Assembly (NCBI RefSeq): GCF_900323885.1
Contig: NZ_OOHJ01000015.1
Location: 186,001-250,000, forward strand
Reading direction: 5' to 3'
Source of the DNA: [Actinomadura] parvosata subsp. kistnae
GTDB taxonomy: Bacteria > Actinomycetota > Actinomycetes > Streptosporangiales > Streptosporangiaceae
DNA length: 64,000 bases
Shown: positions 24,733 through 33,331 of the stretch, piece by piece
Layout of the letters: each line of letters opens with the position of its first letter
Position numbering within the stretch: position 1 is the first letter of the stretch
Notes under the pieces: generated by a model
Told to the model about the DNA's origin: nothing
The model's database searches: none
What the model saw: the letters and a program-made list of their open reading frames with translations, nothing else
Program-made: the position numbers and the translations under genes

Positions 24733-26121
24733 TTGATCTCTGCCAAGTTGCGCGGAGTGTTGCTGTGTACGGTGTTGTTCCTGGCCTCCGCGTGCGCCGC
24801 GGGGCCGGCCGCCACAGAAGAGCCGACCTCCGCCACCACTCCGCAGGAGACCAGCGCTCCGGCCGGCACGCCCGCCGCCTCGCCCTCGGGCGACGTGATG
24901 ACGAGTGACAACGTGAAGCACATCGCCAACATGCCGTTGACGGCCCCGTTCAACGGTGAGGGCGATCTCGGTACCGACCTGGCGTTCCAGGGCGACTACG
25001 CGTACGTGGGCAACTTCGGCGGGTTCTCGATCTACGACATCAGCGACCCGACCAAGCCCCAGCTCGTCAGCCAGGTGTCCTGCCCGGCGCAGCAGAACGA
25101 CGTGACCATTTACAAGGATCTGCTGATCCTCTCCATCGACGAGCCGCGCGGCGGCCCCGAGTGCGACTCCGCCGAAGGGGAGCGGAAGTGGGAGGGGCTG
25201 CGGATCTTCAACGTCAAGGACAAGAAGAGCCCGGAGTACGTGGGCGCCGTCCAGACGGACTGCGGCTCGCACACGCACACGATGGTGCCCGCGGGCGAGA
25301 CCCTCTACGTGTACGTCTCCTCCCCCGGCCCCGAGCCGGACTCGGAGACCTGCCCGGCGCCGCACGAGCTCATCTCGATCGTCGAGATCCCGACGAAGTC
25401 ACCGGCGTCCGCCAAGGTCGTCGCGAAGCCGGACATCTTCCCCGAGCGGCAGCACTCCGAGCTCGCCTCCGGCTGCCACGACATCACCGCCTACCCGGAG
25501 AAGAAGCTGGCCGCGGCCGCCTGCTTCGGTGACGGCGTGCTGCTCGACATCTCCGACCCGGTCAAGCCGAAGGTCCTCCAGCAGCTCACCGACCTGGAGA
25601 ACTTCCAGATCTGGCACTCGGCGACGTTCAACAACGACGGCACGAAGGTCGTCTTCAGCGACGAGCTCGGCGGCGGCGGCCAGGCCACCTGCGACCGCAA
25701 CACCCCCGCCACCAAGGGCGCGAACGCCATCTACGACGTGGTCGGCGGCAAGCTGGAGCGGCGCGGCTACTTCAAGATCCCCCGCGAGCAGCAGCCGGAA
25801 GAGAACTGCGTCGCCCACAACGGCTCCCTGATCCCGGTGGACGGCAAAGACATCATGGTCCAGTCGTGGTACCAGGGCGGCGTGTCGATCTGGGACTTCA
25901 CCGACTCGTCGAACCCGAAGGAGATCGGCTACTTCGAGCGCGGGCCGCACGAGGGCGGCGGCATCGCCGGCTCCTGGTCGGCCTACTACTACAACGGCTA
26001 CATCTACTCCAGCGACATGACCGAGGGACTCGACGTCCTGGAGATCACCGACCCGCTGACGGACCCGGCCAAGCAGGTCAAGATGGACGACTTCAACGTC
26101 CAGACCCAGAAGTCCTACTGA
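24733..26121 (+). CDS. LVIVD-repeat lipoprotein
   Basis: 462 residues from TTG 24733 with AGGGG seven bases upstream; the ATG at 24726 is out of frame. The lipobox LASAC is near residue 18. The mature part carries propeller-like repeats: YAYVGNFGGFSIYDISDPTK, GLRIFNVKDKKSPEYVG, GVLLDISDPVKPKVLQ and GVSIWDFTDSSNPKEIG. This is the pattern of the LVIVD beta-propeller family. It is exported and membrane-anchored; ligands are unknown. It is divergent from DUF305, and the two genes share a very short control region. Confidence 0.9.
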   Translation: MISAKLRGVLLCTVLFLASACAAGPAATEEPTSATTPQETSAPAGTPAASPSGDVMTSDNVKHIANMPLTAPFNGEGDLGTDLAFQGDYAYVGNFGGFSIYDISDPTKPQLVSQVSCPAQQNDVTIYKDLLILSIDEPRGGPECDSAEGERKWEGLRIFNVKDKKSPEYVGAVQTDCGSHTHTMVPAGETLYVYVSSPGPEPDSETCPAPHELISIVEIPTKSPASAKVVAKPDIFPERQHSELASGCHDITAYPEKKLAAAACFGDGVLLDISDPVKPKVLQQLTDLENFQIWHSATFNNDGTKVVFSDELGGGGQATCDRNTPATKGANAIYDVVGGKLERRGYFKIPREQQPEENCVAHNGSLIPVDGKDIMVQSWYQGGVSIWDFTDSSNPKEIGYFERGPHEGGGIAGSWSAYYYNGYIYSSDMTEGLDVLEITDPLTDPAKQVKMDDFNVQTQKSY

Positions 26122-26147
26122 CGGAACCGGCGAAGGCCGAGCCAAAG

Positions 26148-26192
26148 GCCGCCGGCGACCGCCCCGCCCAACGGGCGCAGGTCGCCGGCGGC
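26148..26192 (+). terminator. 13-bp stem hairpin downstream of the LVIVD gene
   Basis: GCCGCCGGCGACC and GGTCGCCGGCGGC are exact complements with a 19-base loop that itself can pair (GCCC/GGGC). It starts 26 bases after the LVIVD stop. Probable terminator without a T-run. Confidence 0.65.
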
Positions 26193-26198
26193 AGCCGG

Positions 26199-26228
26199 CC
26201 CGGGGAACGGACGCCCGGGGAACGGACG
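26199..26228. repeat. 15-bp tandem direct repeat
   Basis: Two exact adjacent copies of CCCGGGGAACGGACG in the space between the LVIVD and pabC genes. The remainder of 26229-26419 shows no gene, only G+C-rich sequence. Confidence 0.8.
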
Positions 26229-26419
26229 TAGGTCGCCGACGACAACCGCACGAACGGGCCGCACGAGCGCTGCGCGAAGGGTGCCCGGTTTTGGCCACCT
26301 CGCCGGTCAAGCATGCGCGCGTAACGGCGAGGTGGCGGTGAGGCGGAGGAGCGTCCCCCCGGAGGGCCCTCAGCCCGTGACGGCGGGTGGGGCCGGGTTG
26401 GCTTTGCCGTAACAAAAAA

Positions 26420-27250
26420 TCACGGGTTGAGGTCGGCCGCGGAACGCTCGGCGAAGAGGCGTGCGGCCTTGGTGGTGATCGGGCCGGGCGCGAGGGGCAG
26501 CTCCGTGTCGTCGACGAGCCGGATCGGCTGGACGTCGCGCGTCGTCGAGGTCAGGAACGCCTCCTCGGCCTCGTACAGCGCCGACAGCGGCACGTCGGTC
26601 TCCTCGCCGCCGCACCATTCGAGCACCAGCGCCCGGGTGACCCCGGCCAGGCAGCCGGAGGCGAGGGTGGGGGTGAGCAGGCGGCCGTCGCGGACGATGA
26701 AGATGTTGGAGCCGGTGCCTTCGCACAGGTTGCCGGCGAGGTTGCCGAAGATGGCCTCGCCGCCGCCGCGCTGCTTGGCGTACAGCAGGGCCTTGGCGTT
26801 GTCGCCGTAGGAGGTGCTCTTGACGCCGGCCAGGGCGCCGCGCTCGTTGCGGGGCCAGGGGACGACGGTGACGTTCGCGGTGGCGGGGAACGGCTTCTGC
26901 TCGTCGACGATGACGACGGTGGTGGTGCCCTGGTCGCCGCGGTCGGAGCCGAGGGGGCCGGGGCCGCTGGTGTAGGTGACGCGGATGCGGCCGAGCGGCC
27001 AGGCGGGCGCGGCGTCGAGGAGCTTGGCGATGCCGTCGGCGATGGCCTCGACGTCGGGGTCGGGCAGGTCCATGCGCTGGGCGGAGAGGGTGAGCCGGTC
27101 GAGGTGGCGGGTGAGCGCGAACGACCGGCCGTTCACGATCTTGATGGTTTCGAAGACGCCGTCGCCGACCATCAGGCCGTGGTCGAACACGGACACGGTG
27201 GCGCGGTCGGGGTCGATCAGCTCCCCGTTGACCCAGACAGGGATGTTCAT
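26420..27250 (-). CDS. pabC: aminodeoxychorismate lyase / class IV aminotransferase
   Basis: 276 residues of the fold-type IV PLP family: WVNGELIDPDRATVSVFDHG at the N-terminus, the PLP lysine in VKSTSYGDNAKA, and EGTGSNIFIV followed by TPTLASGCLAGVTR. Branched-chain and D-amino-acid aminotransferases share these motifs, but the neighbour is a chorismate-using PabB-like enzyme. I therefore call it 4-amino-4-deoxychorismate lyase, which releases pyruvate to give 4-aminobenzoate for folate. The ATG directly abuts the pabB stop codon, and its ribosome site GGAGGTAAC lies within the pabB end, so the pair is coupled. Confidence 0.88.
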   Translation of the reverse strand: MNIPVWVNGELIDPDRATVSVFDHGLMVGDGVFETIKIVNGRSFALTRHLDRLTLSAQRMDLPDPDVEAIADGIAKLLDAAPAWPLGRIRVTYTSGPGPLGSDRGDQGTTTVVIVDEQKPFPATANVTVVPWPRNERGALAGVKSTSYGDNAKALLYAKQRGGGEAIFGNLAGNLCEGTGSNIFIVRDGRLLTPTLASGCLAGVTRALVLEWCGGEETDVPLSALYEAEEAFLTSTTRDVQPIRLVDDTELPLAPGPITTKAARLFAERSAADLNP

Positions 27251-28261
27251 TCAGTTACCTCCTGTGGATGCCAGTGCGATGAGCCTGGCTGCTTTGAGCT
27301 CGGTCTCGAGCCACTCGCGCCGGGGGTCGCTGCCCCAGGTGATGCCCGCTCCCGTGCCGAACCGGATCTCGCTGCCGGAGATCCAGAATGTTCTGATGCC
27401 TACGGCCAGCGCCGCCCTGCCTCGGTCGGCGTCGACCCAGCCCACGGCCCCACAGTACGGGCCGCGGGGTGCTGGTTCGAGCTCATTGATGATGCGCAGA
27501 GCGGACGATTTGGGCGCGCCCGTGACGGATCCGGGCGGGAAAGTCGCGGCGAACAGCTCGGGCCAGCCCGCCCCGGGCGCCAGCCGGGCGCGCACGGTGG
27601 AGACGAGGTGGACGAGCCCGGGGTGTTCCTCGACCGCGCACAGCGCCGGCACCTCGACGGTTCCGACGGCGGCGACCCTGCCGAGGTCGTTGCGGACGAG
27701 GTCGACGATCATGACGTTCTCGGCGTAGTCCTTGTCGAGGAGGTCGCCGGCGGTCGCGCCGGTGCCCTTGATCGGCCGGGACTCGATGACGTCGCCGTCG
27801 CGTGACAGGTAGAGCTCGGGCGAGGCCGACACGACGCTGAGCCCCGGCACGTCGATGACGGCCGCGTACGGCGCGGGGTTGCCGGCCGCGAGCCTGGCCG
27901 CCAGGGCGAGCGGGTCGGCGTCGCGCGGCACGGGCGCGGTGAGGATCCGGCACAGGTTCGCCTGGTAGACCTCGCCCCGCTCGATGTGGGCGCGGATGGC
28001 CCGCACGCCGTGCTCGTAGGCGGCCTGGTCGAGGGAGCTGCGCCACTGGCCGGGGTGCGGCCCGTGCCAGGGGCCGGCCGGCGCGGGCAGCGGCGACCTG
28101 CGCACCCGGTCGAACCGGGCGCACGTCACCTTGCCCTCGTAGTCGACCACGACGGCCCACCAGCCCGCCCCGTCGAGCGCGGCGAGGTCTGAGGTCACGT
28201 CGCGCAACCCACTGGCGAGAAAGCCGCCTAAGTGGGCGAATCCGTCGTACACACCTCCCAT
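27251..28261 (-). CDS. pabB: chorismate-binding protein (aminodeoxychorismate synthase component I-like)
   Basis: 336 residues from ATG 28261, somewhat shorter than standard PabB (about 450); the N-terminal beta-domain is reduced. The chorismate-binding catalytic part is complete: GEVYQANLCRIL, VVSASPELYL, ESRPIKGTGAT, MIVDLVRNDLGRV, FPPGSVTGAPKSSALRIINE and GITWGSDPRREW. It would convert chorismate plus ammonia to aminodeoxychorismate, the substrate of PabC encoded next. No PabA amidotransferase is adjacent. The 3' end of the LysR gene overlaps its start by 34 bases on the same strand. Confidence 0.9.
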   Translation of the reverse strand: MGGVYDGFAHLGGFLASGLRDVTSDLAALDGAGWWAVVVDYEGKVTCARFDRVRRSPLPAPAGPWHGPHPGQWRSSLDQAAYEHGVRAIRAHIERGEVYQANLCRILTAPVPRDADPLALAARLAAGNPAPYAAVIDVPGLSVVSASPELYLSRDGDVIESRPIKGTGATAGDLLDKDYAENVMIVDLVRNDLGRVAAVGTVEVPALCAVEEHPGLVHLVSTVRARLAPGAGWPELFAATFPPGSVTGAPKSSALRIINELEPAPRGPYCGAVGWVDADRGRAALAVGIRTFWISGSEIRFGTGAGITWGSDPRREWLETELKAARLIALASTGGN

Positions 28262-29153
28262 TGTCCCAGCATCTCGACCAGTTCCAGCGCGGCGGGCAGT
28301 GGCGGCTCGGGCAGGGCCGCGTAGACCTTGCGTGCGGGCGCCGTACCTCTGAGGGGCTTGAGCACCAGATTCGCCGGTACGGCCCGCGCCGCCAGCTCCG
28401 GCACCAGCGTCACCCCGAGCCCGGCGGCGACGAACCCGAACTTGCCGGACCACTCCGCCACCCGGGCCCGCCGCGCGGCGTGAACCCGGCCGCCGCGCAC
28501 GCCGTCACGAGCAGCGTCGGCTGGCCGCGCGGGGCGGCCTCGATCCAGCTCTCCCCGGCCAGGTCGCGCAGGTCCACGTCGGGCTCGGCGGCCAGCCGGT
28601 GGCCGGCGGGCAGCGCGACGAGCAGCCGGTCCTCCAGCAGCGGCACCGTGCGCGCCCCCTCGGCGGGCAGCCCGGCCGGGTAGTCGCTGATCACCGCCAC
28701 GTCGAGCGCGCCGACGGCCAGCAGCTCCATGAGCCGGGCGCTGAGCCCTTCGGTCAGCCGCAGCTCGACGCCGGGGCGCCGCTCCAGGAAGCGTTTGAGC
28801 GTGCCGGGCAGCAGGTCGATGTTCGCGGTGGCGAACGCTCCCACCCGCAGGATCCCGCCGCGCCCCCGGTGGATGGCGGCCAGCTCCTCGCCGGCCCGGT
28901 CGAGCCGGTCGAGCACGGCGACGGCGTGCCGGTGCAGGGCCGCTCCGGCGGGCGTGAGGCGGACGCCCCTGGCCAGCCGTTGGAACAGCGGGCCGCCCGC
29001 GGCGCGTTCGAGGGCGGCGACGCGGCGGGAGACCGCCGACTGGGTGTAGCCGAGCAGCTCGGCGGCGGCGGTGAACGAGCCGCCGCGGGCGACCTCGTCG
29101 AAGAGCCGCAGCGTGGCGGTGTCAAAGGCATTCGTGTCAGGCATGGCTGCCAT
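28228..29153 (-). pseudogene. LysR-family transcriptional regulator, one-base frameshift
   Basis: The first frame (from ATG 29153 or 29144) has a LysR helix-turn-helix: LRLFDEVARGGSFTAAAELL and GYTQSAVSRRVAALERAAG. The effector domain runs GILRVGAFATANIDLLPGTL to AAAGFTPR. The frame then breaks at about 28460-28476 in a GGCGGGCCCGGG run, and the rest of the effector domain (SGKFGFVAAGLGVTLVPELA ... LVEMLGQWEV) continues in another frame to the stop at 28228. One base appears to be missing. If corrected, the protein has about 307 residues, normal for LysR. It is divergent from the dehydrogenase-RidA fusion gene, its probable target. Confidence 0.85.
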
Positions 29154-29202
29154 GCAATCTAGTCGGTGGTGGAATACCTCGCAAAGGTGTTCACTGAGGC
29201 AC

Positions 29203-30363
29203 GTGATTGCCTTTCTCGGACAGGGGCGCATGGGCGCCCCCATGGCCCGGCGACTCGTGGAGGCCGGGCACGAGGTGACGACGTGGCGGCGCTCCGACGG
29301 GGTGCCGGTGGCCACGGCGGTGGACGGCGCCGACCTGATCATCACGATGCTCAGCGACCCGGCGGCGGTGCGCGAGGTGCTGACGGCGGCGCTGCCCGGT
29401 CTGCGGCCGGGCGCGACGGTGGTGGAGATGTCCACGATCGGCCCCGGCGCGGTGCGCGAGCTGCGCGCGCTGCTCCCCGCCTCGGTCGGCCTGGTGGACG
29501 CGCCGGTGCTGGGCAGCGTGGGCCCCGCCGCCGAGGGCACGCTGACCGTGCTGGCAGGAGGCGACGTGGCCGGGTGGCGCGAGGTGCTGGGGGTCTTCGG
29601 CTCGGTCCGCGAGTGCGGCCCGCTCGGCTCCGGCGCGGCCATGAAGATCGCCGTCATGAGCGCGCTCGTGCCGGCCCAGGTGCTGCTGGCCGAGACGTTC
29701 GCGTACGGCGAGGCGCACGGCGTCGACCGGAACGCGCTCATCGACGTGCTGTCCGGCACCCCGCTGGGCACGCTGGCCGAGCGGCTGCGCGTCCCGTCGC
29801 CCGAGACCCGTTACTCGCTGGCCCACGCCACGAAGGACCTGGAGCTGGGCGCGTGGCAGGGCGCCACGATGGCCACCGCCGCCCGCGCCAGGATGCGGGA
29901 GGCGCTGGCGGCCGGGCTCGGCGAGCGCGACCTGACCGCGATCGCCGGCCACACCGGCGGCGGCGCGCCGCGCAGCAGGGCCGTGCCGCTCAACCTCTCG
30001 ACCATCCCGGCCACGAACGGCATGTACTCGCACGCCGTCCGCGCCGGCGACACCCTCTACATCTCCGGCCAGGCCGCCTTCGACGAGCACGGGAACATCG
30101 TCGGGGCAGGCTCCATGGAGGCCCAGGCCGAGCACGTCTTCCAGGTCGTCTCGCGCATCCTCGCCGACCAGGGGGCCGGTTTCGAGGACGTCGTGTTCAT
30201 CAGGACGTACCTGACGGACATGGAGGAGCGGGCCGCTCTCGGGCGGGTGCGCAGGAAGTACATCACCGGCACGCCCCCGGCCAGCACGACGGTGGAGGTG
30301 TCGAAGCTGTTCATGCCGGGGCTGCTGCTGGAGATGGACCTGATCGTGGCCCTGCCGCGCTAG
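29203..30363 (+). CDS. fusion of a beta-hydroxyacid dehydrogenase (6PGDH-like) and a RidA/YjgF domain
   Basis: 386 residues from GTG 29203. Residues 1-265 are a 3-hydroxyisobutyrate-dehydrogenase-like enzyme: IAFLGQGRMGAPMARRL (NAD(P) loop), VVEMSTIGPGAVREL, GLVDAPVLGSVGPAAEGTL and the catalytic Lys in GSGAAMKIAV. Residues about 275-386 are a RidA domain: IPATNGMYSHAVRAGDTLYI, SGQAAFDEHGNIVGAG, the substrate Arg in VFIRTYLTDME and the terminal LLLEMDLIVALPR. RidA proteins hydrolyse reactive enamines/imines. One polypeptide could thus oxidise or reduce a substrate and clear the imine formed. The dehydrogenase part is slightly short. The stop shares CTAG with the convergent hutH stop. Confidence 0.9.
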   Translation: MIAFLGQGRMGAPMARRLVEAGHEVTTWRRSDGVPVATAVDGADLIITMLSDPAAVREVLTAALPGLRPGATVVEMSTIGPGAVRELRALLPASVGLVDAPVLGSVGPAAEGTLTVLAGGDVAGWREVLGVFGSVRECGPLGSGAAMKIAVMSALVPAQVLLAETFAYGEAHGVDRNALIDVLSGTPLGTLAERLRVPSPETRYSLAHATKDLELGAWQGATMATAARARMREALAAGLGERDLTAIAGHTGGGAPRSRAVPLNLSTIPATNGMYSHAVRAGDTLYISGQAAFDEHGNIVGAGSMEAQAEHVFQVVSRILADQGAGFEDVVFIRTYLTDMEERAALGRVRRKYITGTPPASTTVEVSKLFMPGLLLEMDLIVALPR

Positions 30364-31910
30364 CCGAGCGGACCGGTGACGGTCTCGGCCGCGGCGACCA
30401 CGCCGCCCTCGGCCACCAGCCGCACGGCCGACTCGATCTCGGGGGCCAGGAACCGGTCGGGGCCCGGCGCGGGCACGGTCTCGCGCAGCGCCCTGACCAC
30501 GGCCGCCGTCGCGGGCGCGGGCTCCAGCGGCGCGCGCAGGTCGAGCGCGCGGGCGGCGGTCAGCACCTCGATGGCCAGCACGCGGGTGAGCCCGTCGACC
30601 GACCTGCGCAGCTTGCGGGCGGCGGACCAGCCCATGGAGACGTGGTCCTCCTGCATGGCGGAGCTGGGGATGGAGTCGACGCTGGCGGGCACGGCCAGGC
30701 GCTTGAGCTCGGAGACGATGGCCGCCTGCGTGTACTGGGCGATCATGTGGCCGGAGTCCACGCCGGGGTCGTCGGCCAGGAACGCGGGCAGGCCGTGGTT
30801 GCGGGCCACGTCGAGGAAGCGGTCGGTGCGCCGCTCCGACATGGAGGCGAGGTCGGCGGCCACGACGGCGAGGAAGTCCAGCACGTACGCCAGGGGCGCG
30901 CCGTGGAAGTTGCCGTTCGACTCGACGCGGCCGTCGTCCAGCACGGCCGGGTTGTCGATGGCGCTGGCCAGCTCCCGCCCGGCGACGGTGGCGGCGTGCG
31001 CGATCGTGTCGCGGGCGGCTCCGGCGACCTGCGGGGCGCAGCGCAGCGAGTAGGCGTCCTGGACGCGGGTGCACGCGGCCGGGTCGCGGTGGCTGGCCAT
31101 GATGCCCGAGTCGCGCAGCACCTTCGTCATGTTGGCGGCCGACAGCGCCTGGCCGGGGTGCGGCCGCAGCGCCTGCAGCTCCGGCGCGAACACCCGGTCG
31201 GTGCCCAGCAGCGCCTCGACGCTCATCGCGGCGCTCACGTCGGCGGTCCTGACCAGCCTGGTCAGGTCGTCGATGGCGAGGATCAGCATGCCGAGCATGC
31301 CGTCGGTGCCGTTGATCAGCGCCAGGCCCTCCTTGGCGGCCAGCTCGACCGGGTCGATCCTGGCCTGCTTGAGCGCCTCGGCCGCCGGCTGCACCGTGCC
31401 CGAGGCGTCACGGACGACGCCCTCGCCCATGAGGGTCAGCGCCACGTGCGCCAACGGCGCCAGGTCGCCGGAGCAGCCGAGGCTGCCGTACTCGTGCACG
31501 ACCGGGGTGATGCCCGCGCTGATCAGCGCGGCGAGGGTCTTCGCCGTGGTCGGCCTGATGCCGGTGTGGCCGGTGGCCAGCGTGCTGAGCCGCAGCAGCA
31601 TGAGCGCGCGCACCACCTCGGTCTCCACCTCGGGGCCGCTGCCGGCCGCGTGCGAGCGCACCAGCGAGCGCTGGAGCTGGGCGCGCAGCGCGGGGTCGAT
31701 GTGCCGGGTGGCCAGCGCGCCGAACCCGGTCGAGATGCCGTACGCCGGCACCGGGCTCTCGGCCAGCTCGTTCACCCGCTGGCGGGCCGCCGCGATGGCG
31801 GCGACGGCATCGTCGGTGAGCTGTACGGGGGCGCCGTGGCGGGCCACCCTGATGACGTCGTCGAAGGTCAGGGGCTCAGGACCGACGTTCACGACTCCGT
31901 TGTCGCGCAT
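30360..31910 (-). CDS. hutH: histidine ammonia-lyase
   Basis: 516 residues, the usual size. It deaminates L-histidine to urocanate, the first step of histidine breakdown, in the cytoplasm as a tetramer. YGISTGFGALATRHI and the MIO-forming loop GSLGCSGDLAPLAH are present, the loop having Cys where many HALs have Ala before Ser-Gly. Further HAL landmarks are ALINGTDGMLGML, DAYSLRCAPQV, ESNGNFHGAPLAY and SAMQEDHVSMG. Its ATG at 31910 has a purine-rich GAGAGAG region upstream. No other hut genes are in the window. It lies 16 bases downstream of the ArsR-type regulator gene. Confidence 0.96.
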   Translation of the reverse strand: MRDNGVVNVGPEPLTFDDVIRVARHGAPVQLTDDAVAAIAAARQRVNELAESPVPAYGISTGFGALATRHIDPALRAQLQRSLVRSHAAGSGPEVETEVVRALMLLRLSTLATGHTGIRPTTAKTLAALISAGITPVVHEYGSLGCSGDLAPLAHVALTLMGEGVVRDASGTVQPAAEALKQARIDPVELAAKEGLALINGTDGMLGMLILAIDDLTRLVRTADVSAAMSVEALLGTDRVFAPELQALRPHPGQALSAANMTKVLRDSGIMASHRDPAACTRVQDAYSLRCAPQVAGAARDTIAHAATVAGRELASAIDNPAVLDDGRVESNGNFHGAPLAYVLDFLAVVAADLASMSERRTDRFLDVARNHGLPAFLADDPGVDSGHMIAQYTQAAIVSELKRLAVPASVDSIPSSAMQEDHVSMGWSAARKLRRSVDGLTRVLAIEVLTAARALDLRAPLEPAPATAAVVRALRETVPAPGPDRFLAPEIESAVRLVAEGGVVAAAETVTGPLG

Positions 31911-31926
31911 GGTGCGTCTCTCTCGA

Positions 31927-32640
31927 CTAGGTAACCGGCGTAACCGATGTTAGCCCCTTACCGGCGAACAGTTCCGCCAGCCCCTGCCTGCCCTCGTCCG
32001 TCAGCAGCACCGCCCTGGGCACGCTGCCCCGCCGGTACCATCCGCGCTCGAACAGCACCTCCGTGATCGCCGCCCCGAGCGCCCCGCCGAGATGCGCCCG
32101 CCGCTCGGTCCAGTCGAGGCACTCCGGCGCGAACCGCCTCCTCGACCGGCGCGCGCCCGCCACGTCCACGCCCAGCCGCGACAGCAGCCGCTCCCCCGAC
32201 TCCGTCACGTCGTGCCCGTCGTAGAAGCCGCCCTCCTTGAGCCGGTCGAGCAGCCCCACCCCGGCCCGCCCGGCCAGGTGGTCGTAGCACGTACGGGCCT
32301 CCTCCAGCATCCTGGCCTGCCGCGACTGGCGCAGCGAGCGCACCGGCGGGCGGGCGCTGACCCTGGCCAGCACCTCCAGCACCTCGGCGATCTCGTGCCC
32401 GGCCAGGCGGTAGTAGCGGTGGCGGCCCTGGCGGACGACGTCCACGAGCCCGCCGTCGAGCAGCTTGGCCAGGTGCGCGCTCGCCGTGGCCGCGCTCACC
32501 CCGGCCATCCTGGCCAGCTCCCCCGCCGCCAGCGCCCGCCCGCCGAGCAGCGCCGTCAGGATCGCGGCCCGCGTCGGATCGGCGATCAGCGCGGCGACCG
32601 GGGCGATGTCGGCGTCCCTGGCGATGTGTTCCATGCTCAT
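31927..32640 (-). CDS. ArsR-family winged-helix transcriptional regulator
   Basis: 237 residues from ATG 32640. The N-terminal about 100 residues are an ArsR winged helix: LIADPTRAAILTALLGGRAL, ELARMAGVSAATASAHLAKL and GLVDVVRQGRHRYYRLAG. There is no visible metal-binding CxC motif. The C-terminal 130 residues (AGVGLLDRLKEGGFYDGHDV ... CLDWTERRAHLGGALGAA) match the extension found in a common actinobacterial subgroup of unknown ligand. It lies between the hemerythrin gene and hutH on the same strand, so it might regulate either. Confidence 0.92.
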   Translation of the reverse strand: MSMEHIARDADIAPVAALIADPTRAAILTALLGGRALAAGELARMAGVSAATASAHLAKLLDGGLVDVVRQGRHRYYRLAGHEIAEVLEVLARVSARPPVRSLRQSRQARMLEEARTCYDHLAGRAGVGLLDRLKEGGFYDGHDVTESGERLLSRLGVDVAGARRSRRRFAPECLDWTERRAHLGGALGAAITEVLFERGWYRRGSVPRAVLLTDEGRQGLAELFAGKGLTSVTPVT

Positions 32641-32678
32641 GACGCTAGTACGGCGACCTTTCGACCGGTGTCGAAGGG

Positions 32679-33230
32679 TCACCGCTTGCCGAGTGCCTTC
32701 CTGATCACCTCGCGGGCCCGGTCCATGACCGCGAGGGGCGCGCCCATCACCAGGTTCCGCGTCGCCGACTCCGTGCCCGGATGCGGGCGCACCGGCGCCA
32801 GCGTCTCGGCCGCGCGCACCGCCGCCGCCATCGCCCGCCGCTCCACGACCGAGGTGTGCGCGCGCAGCCGGGCGAACTCGTACCGCTCCTCGCTGCGCGC
32901 GTGCGCCATCACCGCGGTACGCAGCGCCGCCAGGCCCTCCCAGAACCGCGGATGGTCCACGCCGCTCTTGTGCAGGTCGAGCAGCAGGCGCTTGGCCCGG
33001 TTCTCCTCGGTCAGCCGGTCGGCCACCACGCCCTGGCCGTTGTCGAGCTTCCTGCGCGCGTACGGGTGGACGATCTCCTCCTCGGCCGTCTCGTGCACCG
33101 ACAACATGCGCGTCAGCCGGTCGAAGGCGTCGCCCACCTTGTCGGGAGGCGCCTGCTCCACTTCGTCGAACAGATCCCTGATCCGGCCGTGCTGGGCCAT
33201 CAGGAGCTCGATGACATCTTGTTCAGCCAC
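32679..33230 (-). CDS. hemerythrin-domain protein
   Basis: 183 residues from GTG 33230; the ribosome site is weak. The HHE hemerythrin-like helices are visible: IELLMAQHGRIRDLFDEVE, LSVHETAEEEIVHPYARR and VMAHARSEERYEFARLR. These supply His and Glu/Asp ligands for a non-heme di-iron site that could bind O2, NO or sense iron. The C-terminal 45 residues are basic and unassigned. It is divergent from the ferritin-like gene at 33332 across a 101-base control region, suggesting a shared iron or redox context. Confidence 0.9.
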   Translation of the reverse strand: MAEQDVIELLMAQHGRIRDLFDEVEQAPPDKVGDAFDRLTRMLSVHETAEEEIVHPYARRKLDNGQGVVADRLTEENRAKRLLLDLHKSGVDHPRFWEGLAALRTAVMAHARSEERYEFARLRAHTSVVERRAMAAAVRAAETLAPVRPHPGTESATRNLVMGAPLAVMDRAREVIRKALGKR

Positions 33231-33331
33231 GTCAGCGCCCGTACCCTGGCCCGCTCCCGGCACGCGCCGCCTTACCGAACGCGGACGGAACGCGGAGGTT
33301 GCCGGGAAAGGCCCCGGGTACGCGGAGCGAC

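Noticed and set aside
26420..27250. Branched-chain or D-amino-acid aminotransferase instead of PabC
   Set aside because: Same fold family, but direct abutment with a chorismate-binding PabB-like gene favours aminodeoxychorismate lyase; not fully excluded.
29166..31934. A 922-codon open frame on the plus strand across the fusion gene and hutH
   Set aside because: Composition is Gly/Arg/Ala-rich shadow coding; hutH on the other strand and the fusion gene in another frame have clear family motifs.
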